This document shows positions 23,796 to 25,035 of a stretch of 25,035 nucleotides of DNA, in pieces. This stretch comes from an uncultured Eubacteriales bacterium (lineage in GTDB: Bacteria; Bacillota; Clostridia; Monoglobales; Firm-18), in NCBI GenBank assembly GCA_905210885.1, contig CAJLYO010000002.1:1-25035 (forward strand), read 5' to 3'. How positions within the stretch are numbered: the first letter of the stretch is position 1; each line of letters opens with the position of its first letter. The notes under the pieces are model-generated. The model saw only the letters and a list, made by a program, of their open reading frames with translations, was not told the DNA's origin and searched no databases. Both the position numbers and the translations under genes were made by a program.

Positions 23796-24908
23796 ATGAT
23801 ATATCTTGACAATGCCGCCTCCACTCACGCAAAGCCGCCTGAAGTTGCTGCCGCAGTATGCGGTTATCTGAGCGACTATGCCTCGAACAGCGGACGTTCC
23901 GGGCATAAGCTTTCGATATATACCGGAGAGAAAATTTACGAGTGCCGCGAGCTTTTGGCTCAGCTGTTTAATATAGATGATCCGTCACGGATTGCATTTA
24001 CTCAAAATGCAACATTTGCAATTAATTTTGCCGTTCACGGTTTGGTTTCCAAGGGCAGTCATGTTGTCATAAGCGGCATGGAGCATAACGCGGTTGTTCG
24101 CCCGGTGGTTGCCTCCGGTGCGGATTACACTGTTGCCAAAGCCGATAAAAACGGCTTTGTTTCACCGCAAAGCGTTGAAGCGGCGCTTCGCAGCGATACC
24201 GCGCTTATCATTATAAATCACGCCTCCAATATAGTGGGAACAATAAACCCGATAACCGAAATAGGGAAAATTGCCGCCCGCCGCAACATTCCGCTTTTGG
24301 TTGACGCCGCGCAAACGGCAGGTGTTTTGGATATAGACGTAAAGCGTGACAATATTTCACTGCTTGCCTTTGCCGGTCATAAACTGCTTTTCGGACCGTC
24401 CGGAACCGGCGGTTTATATGTGAAAGAAGGAATAAAGCTCAAAACAATAATCCAGGGCGGCACCGGCACGCTTTCCGAGAGTGTCTATCAGCCCGATTTC
24501 ATGCCGGACGCACTGGAAAGCGGAACGTTGAATGCTGTTGGCATTATCGGTCTTGCACAAGGTGTGAAATATGTGCTTAATAAAGGCACCGATGCCATAT
24601 ATGCCCATGAAAGACGCCTTGCGGAAATGCTTAGAACAGGTCTTTCCCGCGATAAGCGCGTAACCTTGTACGGCGGCGGAGAAAGCGTAGGTGTCGTCGG
24701 ATTTAATATTGCCGGCATGGACAGCGTTTCTGTGAGCAACGAGCTTGACCGTCGGTTTGACATTGCCTCAAGGGGCGGACTGCACTGCGCAATTCTTGCC
24801 CATAAATCAATCGGTACGGAAAGCACCGGGCTGGTACGTTTGAGCGTAAGCGATTTTAATACCGAGGACGAAATAAAACAGGCTGTGGCGGCCGTGTGGT
24901 CGCTTTAA
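23796..24908 (+). CDS. Class V aminotransferase, cysteine desulfurase family (EF2568 type)
   Basis: 370 residues from the ATG at 23796 (MIYLDNAASTHAKPPEV); a TTG six codons earlier is not needed. Fold type I with PLP. His97 (MEHNAV), Asp170 (LLVDAAQTAG) and the PLP Lys196 (FAGHKLLFGPSGTG) are in place. The active-site loop has Cys331 in SRGGLHCAILAHKSIGT, so it can take sulfur (or selenium) from cysteine or selenocysteine. This loop resembles the EF2568-like subfamily found with selenium-dependent molybdenum hydroxylase genes, which are not in this window. It starts 15 bases after DUF3343. Confidence 0.9.
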   Translation: MIYLDNAASTHAKPPEVAAAVCGYLSDYASNSGRSGHKLSIYTGEKIYECRELLAQLFNIDDPSRIAFTQNATFAINFAVHGLVSKGSHVVISGMEHNAVVRPVVASGADYTVAKADKNGFVSPQSVEAALRSDTALIIINHASNIVGTINPITEIGKIAARRNIPLLVDAAQTAGVLDIDVKRDNISLLAFAGHKLLFGPSGTGGLYVKEGIKLKTIIQGGTGTLSESVYQPDFMPDALESGTLNAVGIIGLAQGVKYVLNKGTDAIYAHERRLAEMLRTGLSRDKRVTLYGGGESVGVVGFNIAGMDSVSVSNELDRRFDIASRGGLHCAILAHKSIGTESTGLVRLSVSDFNTEDEIKQAVAAVWSL

Positions 24909-24913
24909 ATTAC

Positions 24914-24955
24914 AAAAAAGTTCCGGCTGCAATATTTGTAGCCGGAACTTTTTTT
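24914..24955. terminator. Bidirectional terminator between desulfurase and YitT-type gene
   Basis: AAAAAAGTTCCGGCT pairs with AGCCGGAACTTTTTT, extended inward by four pairs (one G-T) around a TAT loop. T-runs stand on both strands, so it can serve the two convergent genes. It overlaps the stop codon of the leftward gene. Confidence 0.92.
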
Positions 24956-25035
24956 AAACACTTCTGAACCCGCGCCCTATTATTTCACTGCTGGTTGTCA
25001 CAATAATAAAGGCATGTGGGTCTATTTCTTTAATT
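24954..25035 (-). CDS. YitT-family membrane protein, C-terminal end only
   Basis: Only the last 26 codons are in the window; the stop TAA is at 24954-24956. The visible tail, IKEIDPHAFIIVTTSSEIIG then RGFRSV, matches the C-terminal DUF2179 domain of YitT-type proteins (pattern IDPxAFI..., then GxGF). The gene runs leftward from beyond the edge and converges on the desulfurase. The function of the family is not known. Confidence 0.78.
   Translation of the reverse strand, partial: IKEIDPHAFIIVTTSSEIIGRGFRSV

Noticed and set aside
1..25035. CRISPR arrays, transposases, phage genes, tRNA or rRNA
   Set aside because: No repeated spacers, integrase or transposase motifs, or cloverleaf sequences were seen on either strand.

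Overview
The window reads as chromosomal core DNA of a low-to-middle GC anaerobic Firmicute of the class Clostridia, probably uncultured. This rests on the F-type ATP synthase order with AtpZ and AtpI in front, the CIRCE-controlled groESL pair, the ftsEX / M23 hydrolase / S41 protease run headed by a PucR/CdaR-type regulator, the AI-2E/YtvI-type and YitT-type membrane proteins, and strong AGGAGG ribosome sites with frequent GTG and TTG starts. I cannot name a genus.

The layout has two halves diverging from 12213-12357. Leftward (minus strand) lies a gap-free run of 14 genes: a PLP aminotransferase, trpS, a WecA/TagO-type undecaprenyl-phosphate sugar transferase, UDP-GlcNAc 2-epimerase, atpZ, atpI, atpB, atpE, atpF, atpH, atpA, atpG, atpD, atpC and then (partial) an AI-2E-family permease. 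No spacer exceeds 27 bases, so the run could be a single long operon starting at 12258-12286. The two envelope enzymes make the lipid-linked GlcNAc and the UDP-ManNAc used for wall-polymer linkage units. The ATP synthase is complete (a, c, b, delta, alpha, gamma, beta, epsilon), and its c subunit carries the full sodium-binding signature, so the organism probably uses sodium as coupling ion.

Rightward (plus strand) come four segments. (1) gltX, a nucleoside hydrolase, a LysR regulator and ispF are overlapping or nearly touching (12358-16078). (2) groES-groEL (16148-18240) have their own promoter, a perfect CIRCE operator and a terminator. (3) A division/peptidoglycan operon (18362-23480) holds a PucR/CdaR-like regulator, ftsE, ftsX, a secreted coiled-coil M23 hydrolase and an S41 processing protease, closed by a strong terminator. 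(4) A small DUF3343 protein with a class V aminotransferase of the cysteine desulfurase family (23503-24955) is a pair linked elsewhere to selenium/sulfur handling. It ends in a bidirectional terminator shared with a convergent, partial YitT-family gene.

There is no CRISPR array, transposase, phage gene, tRNA or rRNA that I can see, and no stretch over 300 bases without a gene (the longest is 18199-18434). The window is mostly conserved housekeeping DNA. The points most worth following are the sodium signature of the c-ring, the divergent promoters sharing one -35 region, the possible coupling of wall-precursor genes to the ATP synthase, the LysR gene wedged between gltX and ispF, and the DUF3343/desulfurase pair. 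I did not find convincing evidence for a wholly new system.
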